Of a stretch of DNA of 10,881 bases, positions 1 through 6,653 are shown piece by piece. The notes below the pieces were generated by a model. That model was not told where the DNA came from. It saw nothing but the letters and a program-made list of their open reading frames with translations, and ran no database searches. This DNA is from JAKAKT01 sp041305385 (GTDB lineage: Archaea; Micrarchaeota; Micrarchaeia; Burarchaeales; JAKAKT01), in the NCBI GenBank assembly GCA_041305385.1, contig JBFYLO010000049.1, positions 1 through 10,881 of the forward strand, written 5' to 3'. The position numbers and the translations under genes are program-made. Numbering within the stretch: position 1 is the first letter of the stretch; the number at the start of each line of letters is the position of its first letter.

Positions 1-539
1 AAGACATTGTCTCCCCTGTGCCTGGTGACCACGCGGTAATTTTTGGTTTGCGCGTCCAGGGATCTCCTGAATTGCTTTATCTTGGAAGCGCTCAGGCTCC
101 CAAGCGAACACTTCAGGCTACGGCTCTTCAAGTCTGAGAAATCCGCGTGCAGGCCTCTAAACGGCGCGATGGACCCCGTGAGCTCGAGCAGGTGGCGCTT
201 CCTCTCATTCGCCTCGTCCGCCTCCCTCCCGAGTCCAGACAGCCTGGCGTCTATGTTCAGTTCCCTCGCCTCGGCCAGGACTTTTTCAACAGAAAGCCTC
301 TCGCAAACTCCGGCCAGCTTGCCAGTCCTCTTCAAGTAGTTTTCGATTCCGCGAAGCCTTATGAGCTGCTCCGAGACTTCCTTATACCTGTCCCCCGGAG
401 CGTCCAGCCGCATCCCTGCCGAGTCCATCCCCCTGATTTCGACAAGTCCGGACTCGTGGAGCGCAGCAACAACCTTAGGCAAGTCCTTCCTTAGACCAAT
501 CACTCTGACCTTGGATATTTCGACAGGTCTCAGGCTCAT
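1..539 (-). CDS. atpI: V/A-type ATP synthase subunit I, N-terminal part (cut by window edge)
   Basis: This is the first 179 codons of the large membrane subunit of the archaeal A-type ATPase (a/I subunit). Its C-terminal half carries the proton or sodium path against the c-ring, and its soluble N-terminal half binds the EH peripheral stalks. The product opens MSLRPVEISKVRVIG and continues KDLPKVVAALHESGLVEI, the family's typical start. A charged helical stretch rich in Leu, Arg and Glu follows, as expected for the stalk-binding arm. No membrane segment lies within the window. The ATG at 539 follows the subunit H stop by 4 nt, so the two genes are co-transcribed and probably translationally coupled. 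The frame is open to base 1. The family call rests on the N-terminus plus the H-I gene order. Confidence 0.88.
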   Translation of the reverse strand, partial: MSLRPVEISKVRVIGLRKDLPKVVAALHESGLVEIRGMDSAGMRLDAPGDRYKEVSEQLIRLRGIENYLKRTGKLAGVCERLSVEKVLAEARELNIDARLSGLGREADEANERKRHLLELTGSIAPFRGLHADFSDLKSRSLKCSLGSLSASKIKQFRRSLDAQTKNYRVVTRHRGDNV

Positions 540-543
540 CAAA

Positions 544-885
544 TCACTCGAGGACACTTGCCGCAAGCTTCCGGATATCCTCGGGCTTAAGTTTCTTCCT
601 CTCGAGTTCCCCAGCCTCTTTCTCAGCCTTCTTGAGTATGAATGCCTGCTCCTCCCCGATTCCCTTCTTGTTCTCGGAAAGCAGCTTGTCCTTTAGGCCC
701 ACTGCCTCGTCTTGCGCTTCCTCTGCAATCCGGTGGGCCTTCTCCCTAGCTTCCATGAGCTCCCTCTCCGCCCCCTCGTTCGCCTTCGCAATGGTCTCCT
801 TGGCCTCTTCCTCGGCCTTCTTCAGTGAAGAAATAGCGTGAGAAAACTCCGAGTCGTCTTTGTGTTCGGATTGTATTTCCTTCAT
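544..885 (-). CDS. atpH: V/A-type ATP synthase subunit H (peripheral stalk)
   Basis: This is a 113-residue, almost wholly helical protein dominated by Ala, Glu, Lys and Arg in heptad-like spacing, for example AEEEAKETIAKANEGAEREL and AEKEAGELERKK. It is the usual size and character of the archaeal H (AhaH) subunit, which pairs with subunit E in a coiled-coil stator linking the catalytic head to subunit I. I prefer the ATG at 885 because GAGGGG lies 5 nt upstream. An in-frame ATG at 909 would add 8 residues but has no Shine-Dalgarno site and sits very near the predicted transcript start. The gene is directly upstream of subunit I, the common archaeal order. Identity rests on composition and context, because stalk subunits have few fixed motifs. 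Confidence 0.82.
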   Translation of the reverse strand: MKEIQSEHKDDSEFSHAISSLKKAEEEAKETIAKANEGAERELMEAREKAHRIAEEAQDEAVGLKDKLLSENKKGIGEEQAFILKKAEKEAGELERKKLKPEDIRKLAASVLE

Positions 886-936
886 AAGAACCCCTCGGCT
901 CAAGACCATTGAGCGTAGGGTTTAGTAATTCGCCAG

Positions 937-949
937 ATAATATTAAAAG
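937..949 (-). promoter_or_regulatory. TATA box for the ATP synthase H-I operon
   Basis: On the minus strand the sequence reads CTTTTAATATTATC, an AT-rich box in otherwise GC-rich DNA. Counting about 25 nt downstream puts the transcript start near 918, which gives a leader of roughly 33 nt to the preferred ATG at 885. The rest of the gap, 950-1024, holds two small hairpins just past the V4R stop and nothing else that I recognise. Confidence 0.5.
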
Positions 950-995
950 ATTTCTGGCCATTGTGCGGAGTTAACATCCACTGGCGTCCAAAGTT

Positions 996-1025
996 CGGGA
1001 AAGACCCGCAATTCCGCCGGAAATT
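996..1025 (-). terminator. Possible 3'-end hairpins of the KaiC-V4R operon
   Basis: Two small adjacent inverted repeats lie just past the V4R stop codon. They are AATT(T)CC/GGAATT around a GGC loop (1010-1025) and CGGG/CCCG around a 5-nt loop (996-1008). There is no strong T-run, so this is at best a weak transcript-end signal for the minus-strand genes upstream. Confidence 0.25.
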
Positions 1026-1480
1026 CAATAACCCCCAGGCCCTTTCTTAATCTCGAACTCGCAGTGGTCTGAGCCGGCGCACACGCATTTGGTCTCAGTC
1101 ACGCTCACGTCGTTCCACTTGCTGAACTCGATGTAGGCTCCCCTCAGGACCCCCCTTATGAAGCTGCACTGGGGCTTCCCCCTTCCCGGCAGCTCGGAGA
1201 GCGGGGAGTTGAAAATCCGGGCAACTACCTCGACAGGGTAATCGCCTGCCGGAACATTCTTACTGGCTGGAATATCATAACCGATCTCCCCCAGTTTCTC
1301 CCTCGCCATGTGGTCCTTGAGCAACTCCATGAATATTTTCAGGTCGTTCAGCTCCCGGTTCTTAATCATCCCCCTTCCAATCTTCTCTCCGGCAGCGAAC
1401 ATTATCCGGTGCGCGGTGAACTCGCCCACTATCTGAACCATGGAAGCATACACATCAACCAGCGACTCTGATTTCATCAT
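1025..1480 (-). CDS. V4R-domain (4-vinyl reductase family) ligand-binding protein
   Basis: This 151-residue protein has the stand-alone V4R fold, a small-molecule-binding domain also found in bacteriochlorophyll BchJ, in activators of aromatic degradation and in many archaeal sensors. The C-terminal signature is visible: Cys105 in GKPQCSFIRGVLRGAY, then ETKCVCAGSDHCEFEI with Cys132, Cys134 and Cys140. In the family these cysteines form a probable metal site. No DNA-binding or catalytic domain is attached. Two ATGs stand side by side (1480 and 1477). The GGTGA at 1482-1486 fits the second slightly better, so the true protein may be 150 residues. It starts 7 nt after the KaiC-like gene and must share its transcript, so it probably senses a ligand for that ATPase. 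The ligand is unknown. Confidence 0.82.
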   Translation of the reverse strand: MMKSESLVDVYASMVQIVGEFTAHRIMFAAGEKIGRGMIKNRELNDLKIFMELLKDHMAREKLGEIGYDIPASKNVPAGDYPVEVVARIFNSPLSELPGRGKPQCSFIRGVLRGAYIEFSKWNDVSVTETKCVCAGSDHCEFEIKKGPGGY

Positions 1481-1487
1481 GTCACCG

Positions 1488-2189
1488 CTAGTGTACCCCT
1501 GTCTCGCTGAAGACCTGTTCGGTCGGGAAAACCACCACTCCCTGCTTGGTCATCTTGAGCGGGACGACCTTGCTCGAGTGCTCGCAGGCCCTCATCTTCA
1601 CCACCTCGCAGGCCCGTACCCGGAGGTTTCCCTTCTCGAGGTTGTAGAGGAATATTATCCCGTCGCTCACGAAGTGCTCTAGGTCGAACGTCGTTCCCTT
1701 CCTCTCCATGTGCGGGAACTCCGCAGTGAATATGGATGTGCAGTCAAACCTCTTAAGGAACCCGGCCAGGTTGAATATGTTCTTCCTGAACTCGAGCGGG
1801 TTGTCGAAGTATATCTTGAGCAACGTGGAAGAGTCGATGACCACCCTCTTGAGCCCCTTCTCAGCCACGAGGTCCTGAACCACATCCATGAAGTGCTCGA
1901 AATTGAACTTCTCCACTGAGGTGACGATGACCCGCTTCTTTTCTATATGCTCGTCGAAGCCAGGCCAGGCATAGGTCGCTTTGAGATTGTTGACTATGGA
2001 TTCGGGCTCCTCCTCAAGGGAGATGAACATCCCCTTCTCGCCGAGTTTCGCCCCCCCATAGAGGAACTGCATGCAGAACGTCGTTTTTCCGGTACCCGGC
2101 CCCCCGCACACGAGCACGTTGTGCTTCCTCGGTATCCCCCCGCCAAGAAGCTCGTCGAGCCCGGGTATCCCAGTAGCTATTTTGTCCAT
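1488..2189 (-). CDS. KaiC/GvpD/RAD55-family RecA-like ATPase
   Basis: This is a single-domain, 233-residue archaeal KaiC-like ATPase. It begins with the family hallmark ATGIPGLDELLGGGIP (5-20). Walker A is GGPGTGKTT (29-37, Lys35). Glutamates equivalent to KaiC's catalytic pair lie in SLEEEPE (58-64). Walker B is RVVIDS (115-120, Asp119). The C-terminal KMRACEHSSKVVPLKM matches the KaiC segment KMRxxxH. KaiC itself has two such domains; single-domain archaeal forms are widespread and mostly uncharacterised, and are thought to be signalling ATPases. I chose the ATG at 2189 because GGTGGG sits 3 nt upstream and homology begins there. A longer in-frame reading to 2447 crosses the divergent promoters and is not credible. 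It is the first gene of the operon with the V4R protein. Confidence 0.88.
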   Translation of the reverse strand: MDKIATGIPGLDELLGGGIPRKHNVLVCGGPGTGKTTFCMQFLYGGAKLGEKGMFISLEEEPESIVNNLKATYAWPGFDEHIEKKRVIVTSVEKFNFEHFMDVVQDLVAEKGLKRVVIDSSTLLKIYFDNPLEFRKNIFNLAGFLKRFDCTSIFTAEFPHMERKGTTFDLEHFVSDGIIFLYNLEKGNLRVRACEVVKMRACEHSSKVVPLKMTKQGVVVFPTEQVFSETGVH

Positions 2190-2216
2190 AAACCCACCGA
2201 ATACCCTTCTCGGTAG

Positions 2217-2229
2217 CCTTTTATTAGCC
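2217..2229 (-). promoter_or_regulatory. TATA box for the KaiC-V4R operon
   Basis: The minus strand reads GGCTAATAAAAGG. With archaeal spacing the transcript would start near 2197, only a few bases before GGTGGG and the ATG at 2189, so the leader would be very short. Confidence 0.45.
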
Positions 2230-2258
2230 TTTCGACACAATTTTTCCATGGAAAAGAG

Positions 2259-2301
2259 GCGGCCCCTCATCATCGAGCTCGAGGCGCACCACGAGGGCCG
2301 C
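2259..2301. repeat. Inverted repeat between two divergent promoters
   Basis: GCGGCCC (2259-2265) is exactly complementary to GGGCCGC (2295-2301). The spacer is 29 bp, and with a one-base bulge the arms extend by CTC/GAG. The spacer itself contains the palindrome CGAGCTCG. The repeat lies between the minus-strand TATA box at 2217-2229 and the plus-strand TATA box at 2316-2327, upstream of both. A regulator site is possible. A chance GC-rich pairing cannot be excluded. Confidence 0.3.
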
Positions 2302-2315
2302 TGACAAAACCAGCA

Positions 2316-2327
2316 ATATTTATACTT
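2316..2327 (+). promoter_or_regulatory. TATA box for the UDP-GlcNAc 2-epimerase gene
   Basis: ATATTTATACTT is a near-consensus archaeal TATA box in a short AT-rich island. A start about 25 nt downstream (near 2347) leaves a leader of about 17 nt containing the GGGAG Shine-Dalgarno site (2352-2356) before the TTG start codon at 2364. Confidence 0.6.
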
Positions 2328-2363
2328 TTTCTTCCAATAAACGCAGATATCGGGAGTGTTGAT

Positions 2364-3512
2364 TTGAAAATCATCCACGCTTTCGGGACTCGGGCCTGCG
2401 CCATAAAGATGGCCCCCCTGGTCCGGGAAAGCAAGAGGCGCGGGCATGAGACCATCGTCCTCTGGTCAGGACAGCATTATTCCCCCAATCTTTACGAGGA
2501 CCTTTTCGATGACCTGGAAATCCCCAGGCCAAACTACGACCTAAAAGCCCGGGGAACCCCTTCGGAAATGGGCGCGACAATGCTCAGGGAGGGGGAAAAA
2601 ATTTTTCTCAAGGAGCAGCCCGACATAGTCCTGACGCACGGCGATACTTTCACTGCGATGTTCATGTCCCAGGCAGCGGCCCTCGCACTCGCCCCGGTCG
2701 GCCACGTGGAAGCCGGGCTGAGGACATATTCCTGGGAACCCTATCCCGAGCAGATTTGCACGAAAACGGCCGATGCGTGCTCATCCCTCTTTTTCGCTGC
2801 AACAGAAAAGAACAGGCAGGACCTGCTCTCCGAGCACGTTCCCCCGGACCGCCTCTTCGTTACCGGAAACACCGTCGTTGATGCCTCATTCCAGCATGCC
2901 GAATTAGCCCGCAAAAAAAGCGGCATTCTCAAAAAATTCAAGTTCAAGCACCCGCTCGTCTTCTGGTCGTGCCACAGGAAAGAGAACATGATTCACGAGG
3001 AGCGGATGAGGGGGATTTTCGACAGCCTGCTGGAGATGGAGGACGTGAACTTCTTCTGCTCAGTTCTCCCGAGCACCCAGATTGTCGCTGAAAAGCTGGG
3101 CTATGCGAAGAAACTGGCAAACTCGCCACACATCCACTGGGTTCCATGCCTCCCGAAATACACAGATGCGATGAGGATTATTCTTGAGAGCGACCTAATC
3201 CTGACGGATTCAGGCGGCCTTCAGGAGGAGGCCCTGAGCCTCCACGTCCCGTGCCTCACGCTCCGCTATGTGACCGACAGGCCCGAGAGCGTGCTCGCAG
3301 GGGGCAACAGGTGCGTCGGGGCGAAAGCAGACAACATAATAAAGGAGACATTGAATGTTCTTGAGAATCCAGATGTCTCGGATAGAATGAAGAAGGCGAA
3401 GAACCCATACGGGGACGGGAAATCCTCCGAGCGAATCATAAAACTCATAGAAAAGTTCGAGGGAAAGCTCGCGAGATGGGAGATGGAAATCAGGAATAAG
3501 GATGGGACCTGA
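2364..3512 (+). CDS. wecB: UDP-N-acetylglucosamine 2-epimerase (non-hydrolysing)
   Basis: This 382-residue enzyme interconverts UDP-GlcNAc and UDP-ManNAc in the cytoplasm, the entry to ManNAc-type sugars of surface glycans. Its GT-B-like fold shows the family motifs: FGTRACAIKMAP (7-18, Lys15), THGDT (91-95, Asp94), GHVEAGLRT (113-121, Glu116), PYPEQ (126-130, Glu129), CHRKEN (203-208, His204), LTDSGGLQEEA (280-290) and RPESVLAGGN (306-315). Length is normal for WecB/MnaA. The start is a TTG, preceded at 7 nt by GGGAG; the motif MKIIHAFGTR begins exactly there and no nearer ATG is in frame. No UDP-ManNAc dehydrogenase (wecC) is adjacent, so the end product is open. It faces the fucose operon tail to tail with a 2-bp gap. 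Confidence 0.93.
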   Translation: MKIIHAFGTRACAIKMAPLVRESKRRGHETIVLWSGQHYSPNLYEDLFDDLEIPRPNYDLKARGTPSEMGATMLREGEKIFLKEQPDIVLTHGDTFTAMFMSQAAALALAPVGHVEAGLRTYSWEPYPEQICTKTADACSSLFFAATEKNRQDLLSEHVPPDRLFVTGNTVVDASFQHAELARKKSGILKKFKFKHPLVFWSCHRKENMIHEERMRGIFDSLLEMEDVNFFCSVLPSTQIVAEKLGYAKKLANSPHIHWVPCLPKYTDAMRIILESDLILTDSGGLQEEALSLHVPCLTLRYVTDRPESVLAGGNRCVGAKADNIIKETLNVLENPDVSDRMKKAKNPYGDGKSSERIIKLIEKFEGKLARWEMEIRNKDGT

Positions 3513-3514
3513 GC

Positions 3515-4465
3515 TTACTGAATCTTGCTCCTGTTCTCCAGGTACCACTTTATCGTCCTATCAAGCCCTTCCTCAAAACTCGTTTTCGCCTTAAAGCCAA
3601 AATATTTTTCAGCCCTGCTCACGTCGAGCATTCTCCTGGGCTGCCCGTTCGGCTTGGTCTTGTCCCAGACGATTTTCCCCTTGTAGTCTATTCTCTTAGA
3701 GATGAGCCCAGCCAAGTTCTTAATCGAAATCTCCTTTCCCGACCCGAGGTTGACCGGCTCCGCCCCATCATACTTTTTAGCCGCGAGCGCAATCCCCTCA
3801 GCGCAATCCTCCACATAGAGGAATTCCCTGGTTGGCGAGCCGTCCCCCCAGAGCTCAACCTCTTTCTGGCCCCTCTCCTTCGCCTCGTGGAACTTCCTAA
3901 TCATCGCAGGTATCACGTGCGAGCCCTCCAAGTCGAAGTTGTCCCCGGGCCCATAGAGATTCACAGGCAGCAGGAAAATCGAATTGAACCCGTATTGCTG
4001 CCTGTAAGCCTGCGATTGCACGAGCATCATCTTCTTTGCGAGCCCGTAGGGTGCATTCGTTTCCTCTGGGTATCCGTTCCACAGGTCCTCTTCCTTGAAA
4101 GGTATGGGCGTAAATTTCGGGTAAGCGCAAATGGTCCCAATGGCGACGAATTTCTTCACCTTGTTCAGTCTTGCCTCTTCCATCAGCTGGACCCCCATCA
4201 TGAGGTTTTTGTAAAAGAATTCGCCAGGGTGCTCCCGGTTCGCCCCGATTCCGCCGACAACAGCCGCAAGGTGGATAACGACGGTCGGTTTTGCGTCCCT
4301 AAACATCCTCCCTATCGATTCCCGCTCGACCAAATCATACTCCTTGCTTCTCGGGACGAAAATCTCCTCGGCGCCCTCCTTCTCCTCCAGCCTCTTTACT
4401 ACATTAGCCCCTAGAAATCCAGCTCCTCCAGTTACGAGAATCCGCTCATTTCCTAATCTTAACAT
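3515..4465 (-). CDS. fcl: GDP-L-fucose synthase
   Basis: This 316-residue NADPH-dependent epimerase/reductase converts GDP-4-keto-6-deoxy-D-mannose to GDP-L-fucose. It is an SDR-type Rossmann protein with GGAGFLG (13-19) and the catalytic pair Tyr140/Lys144 in YGLAK. The motif IGTICAYPK keeps Cys113 and has Thr111 where E. coli has the active-site Ser107. His183 in SHVIPA matches the E. coli His179 that acts in epimerisation. FLYVEDCA and VNLGSG are also typical. It is the last gene of the operon. Its ATG lies 20 bp inside the end of gmd, with GGGAG just upstream, which points to translational coupling. Together with gmd it makes a complete two-step GDP-fucose route from GDP-mannose. Confidence 0.93.
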   Translation of the reverse strand: MLRLGNERILVTGGAGFLGANVVKRLEEKEGAEEIFVPRSKEYDLVERESIGRMFRDAKPTVVIHLAAVVGGIGANREHPGEFFYKNLMMGVQLMEEARLNKVKKFVAIGTICAYPKFTPIPFKEEDLWNGYPEETNAPYGLAKKMMLVQSQAYRQQYGFNSIFLLPVNLYGPGDNFDLEGSHVIPAMIRKFHEAKERGQKEVELWGDGSPTREFLYVEDCAEGIALAAKKYDGAEPVNLGSGKEISIKNLAGLISKRIDYKGKIVWDKTKPNGQPRRMLDVSRAEKYFGFKAKTSFEEGLDRTIKWYLENRSKIQ

Positions 4466-5444
4466 CTGCTCCCTCTGCCTTCAAATCCGCCTCGAGCATC
4501 ATCCTCACGAGCTCCTTGAACTTCACCTTCGGCTCCCAGCCCAGCAGCCTTTTCGCTTTCGAGTAATCCCCGAGCAAGCAATCGACCTCAGCAGGCCTGA
4601 AATACCGCGGGTCTATCTTCACGTAATCCTCCCACTTCTTGCCTACCAGGGAGAAAGCTTCCTGCAGGAACTCCCTCACCGAATGGGTCTCGCCAGTCGC
4701 AATCACGAAATCCTCCGGCTCCTTGTACTGGAGAATCCTCCACATCGCATCCACGAAGTCTCCGGCGTATCCCCAGTCCCTCTTTGCCTCGAGATTGCCG
4801 AGGTACAGGTATTTCTCCTTGCCGGCGATTATATGGGCGATTCCCCGGGTTATTTTCCTCGTGACGAAAGTCTCGCCTCTCCTCGGGGACTCGTGGTTGA
4901 AGAGAATCCCGTTGGAGGCGAAGATTCCGTAGCTTTCCCGGTAATTCATGGTTATGTAATACGCGAACACCTTGGCGCATGCGTAAGGGCTTCTCGGATG
5001 AAACGTGGTATTCTCGTTTTGCGGGAACTCCTTCGCCTTCCCAAACATCTCGCTGCTCGAGGCCTGGTAGAACTTTACATCCCTCTTGCTCCTCCTTATC
5101 GCCTCGAGAATCCGGACAGTCCCCAGGCCAGTGACATCCGCGGTGTACTCGGGTATGTCGAAGCTCGTCCGGACATGGGACTGGGCGCTCAGGTGGTAAA
5201 CCTCATCAGGCTCCGATTTGTTCAGTATCTCCCCGATGGAACTCGAATCAGTGAAGTCCCCGTAATGGAGCTTCAGCCTCGCGCCCTTGTCATGGGGGTC
5301 TTTGTAGAGGTGGTCTATCCTCTTGGTGTTGAATGTGCTCGACCTCCTGATTATGCCATGGACTTCGTATCCCTTCCCGAGCAGGAGCTCAGCCAGATAG
5401 GAACCGTCCTGGCCAGTTATGCCGGTAATAAGTGCCCGTTTCAT
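4446..5444 (-). CDS. gmd: GDP-mannose 4,6-dehydratase
   Basis: This 332-residue SDR enzyme removes water from GDP-D-mannose to give GDP-4-keto-6-deoxy-D-mannose, the precursor of GDP-fucose and GDP-rhamnose. Family motifs are nearly textbook: ALITGITGQDGSYLAE (4-19, GxxGxxG), RRSSTFNT (33-40), LSAQSHV (85-91), QASSSEMFG (127-135, with the catalytic Ser and Glu), YACAK (Tyr154/Lys158), FNHESPRRGETFVTRK (182-197) and RDWGYAGDFV (222-231). Length is close to bacterial Gmd, with a slight truncation of the N-terminal loop. The start at 5444 has GGGGAG 2-4 nt upstream. It follows the glycosyltransferase gene by 25 nt and overlaps fcl, so all are on one transcript. Confidence 0.95.
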   Translation of the reverse strand: MKRALITGITGQDGSYLAELLLGKGYEVHGIIRRSSTFNTKRIDHLYKDPHDKGARLKLHYGDFTDSSSIGEILNKSEPDEVYHLSAQSHVRTSFDIPEYTADVTGLGTVRILEAIRRSKRDVKFYQASSSEMFGKAKEFPQNENTTFHPRSPYACAKVFAYYITMNYRESYGIFASNGILFNHESPRRGETFVTRKITRGIAHIIAGKEKYLYLGNLEAKRDWGYAGDFVDAMWRILQYKEPEDFVIATGETHSVREFLQEAFSLVGKKWEDYVKIDPRYFRPAEVDCLLGDYSKAKRLLGWEPKVKFKELVRMMLEADLKAEGADVKIRK

Positions 5445-5469
5445 AATCTCCCCATCCCAATTTCAATGA

Positions 5470-6648
5470 TTAACTACTTAATGCTTCCCCGTATATCCTG
5501 CCCATCTTATCCTTCCAGGCCTTCGGGCTGAATTTTCCCTCCAATGCCTCTTTTCTCGCATTGGCCGAGAGCCTTCCCCTAAGCTTCCCGTCCTCTATCA
5601 GCCTTTCCATGGCGCCAGCGAGTTCCTTCACGTATCCCTCGGTCGGTCTCTTGCAGTCCTCGAGCCTCCTCCTCCCGAGCTCCCAGATTGTCCCGTAGCG
5701 GTAGGAGCGGTCTTCGAGGAAGGACGAATAAAAGCTCTTCACGAGCAGGCCGGTCATCTCGTGCCCGACAAGCTCGGGAGTCGAGAAGCTGTCCACTGAA
5801 ATGACGGGCAGCCCAAAGGAAAAGGCCTCGGGTATGACGAACCCAAATGTGTCATAATGGGTCGGGAAAACCATCACATCGCTCTCCAAGTAAAGCTTCT
5901 TCACCGCATCGTAGGGCTGTTTCCCGAGGAATTTGATTTTCTTGTTCCCCTTGAACTTTTCAACTACCTCTTCCGGAACCGGCGACACCATCGTTAGGGT
6001 CGCGTCATATTTTTCGGAAATCCTGTCGAACGCAAGAATCGAATCATACCCCCCTTTCTCGTAGAAAGCCCCGCCCACGAAAACGAAGTTCACCCCATCG
6101 TGCTTTTTCCGCTCGAGCTTCCCAGGAGGGGTCATCACAGGATAAACTGTCTCGACCTTTCCCTCCAGCTCCTCGTCTTTTATGAAATTGAGAAGGCTCT
6201 CCCTGGCCGCATTAGACCAGGGCATGAGCTTCTTCAGGCTCTTCTGGAGAAGGAGTCTTTTCAATGCTCTCCTGAATCCCTCTTTCCCGAATGCATACTG
6301 GTTGTAGCCCGAGAACACGGCAGCATGCTCGAAATCGGCGACGTAGGGCAGGTTTGTCCTGAGAAGGCTTTGCCCGCTGTGGACAAGTTCATACTCATGA
6401 CTCTCGAACTCCCTAATCTTCGGCCTATTGAGCTCAATCAGCAGCCTATTATAGAATGGAGAAATCCTCGGCTGCAGGCTCTTGATGAGTCCCTTGAGCC
6501 TCCCCCGCGCCCCGCCAGTTCCCCCCACCGCAGTCTCGTGGGCCATGAATTCGCTCCTGGTCACTTCAAACCCCCTGGGCGCGTTTTCCGCCATATGCCT
6601 GTAGGCGTTGTGGAACGCCGACGACATATACAGGAAAACCCTTGGCAT
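5470..6648 (-). CDS. Glycosyltransferase family 4 (GT-B) protein
   Basis: This is a 392-residue GT-B enzyme that probably transfers a sugar from a nucleotide donor to a growing glycan on the cytoplasmic face. The C-terminal domain carries FVGGAFYEKGGYD (189-202, with the phosphate-binding Lys198), FLGKQPYDAV, then SDVMVFPTHYDTFGF and VIPEAFSFGLPVISV (256-285). This is the E-x7-E nucleotide-sugar motif with Asp266 in place of the first Glu and Glu274 as the second. The N-terminal acceptor domain matches nothing that I recognise, and no signal or membrane segment is visible. The ATG at 6648 lies 5 nt after the preceding epimerase stop, with an AGGT about 8 nt upstream. Donor and acceptor are unknown. 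GDP-fucose is a tempting donor, given gmd and fcl downstream. Confidence 0.85.
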   Translation of the reverse strand: MPRVFLYMSSAFHNAYRHMAENAPRGFEVTRSEFMAHETAVGGTGGARGRLKGLIKSLQPRISPFYNRLLIELNRPKIREFESHEYELVHSGQSLLRTNLPYVADFEHAAVFSGYNQYAFGKEGFRRALKRLLLQKSLKKLMPWSNAARESLLNFIKDEELEGKVETVYPVMTPPGKLERKKHDGVNFVFVGGAFYEKGGYDSILAFDRISEKYDATLTMVSPVPEEVVEKFKGNKKIKFLGKQPYDAVKKLYLESDVMVFPTHYDTFGFVIPEAFSFGLPVISVDSFSTPELVGHEMTGLLVKSFYSSFLEDRSYRYGTIWELGRRRLEDCKRPTEGYVKELAGAMERLIEDGKLRGRLSANARKEALEGKFSPKAWKDKMGRIYGEALSS

Positions 6649-6653
6649 TCAGC

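Noticed and set aside
2190..2447. N-terminal extension of the KaiC-like gene to an upstream start
   Set aside because: It crosses both divergent TATA boxes and the wecB start, has no family similarity, and the ATG at 2189 has a good ribosome site exactly where homology begins.
3887..4414. 175-codon plus-strand frame
   Set aside because: It is the complement of the fcl gene, which has full family motifs; the plus-strand translation shows no domain.
4344..5531. 395-codon plus-strand frame
   Set aside because: It lies opposite gmd and the gmd-fcl junction; gmd has unmistakable motifs and the plus frame is an antisense artefact of GC-rich codon use.
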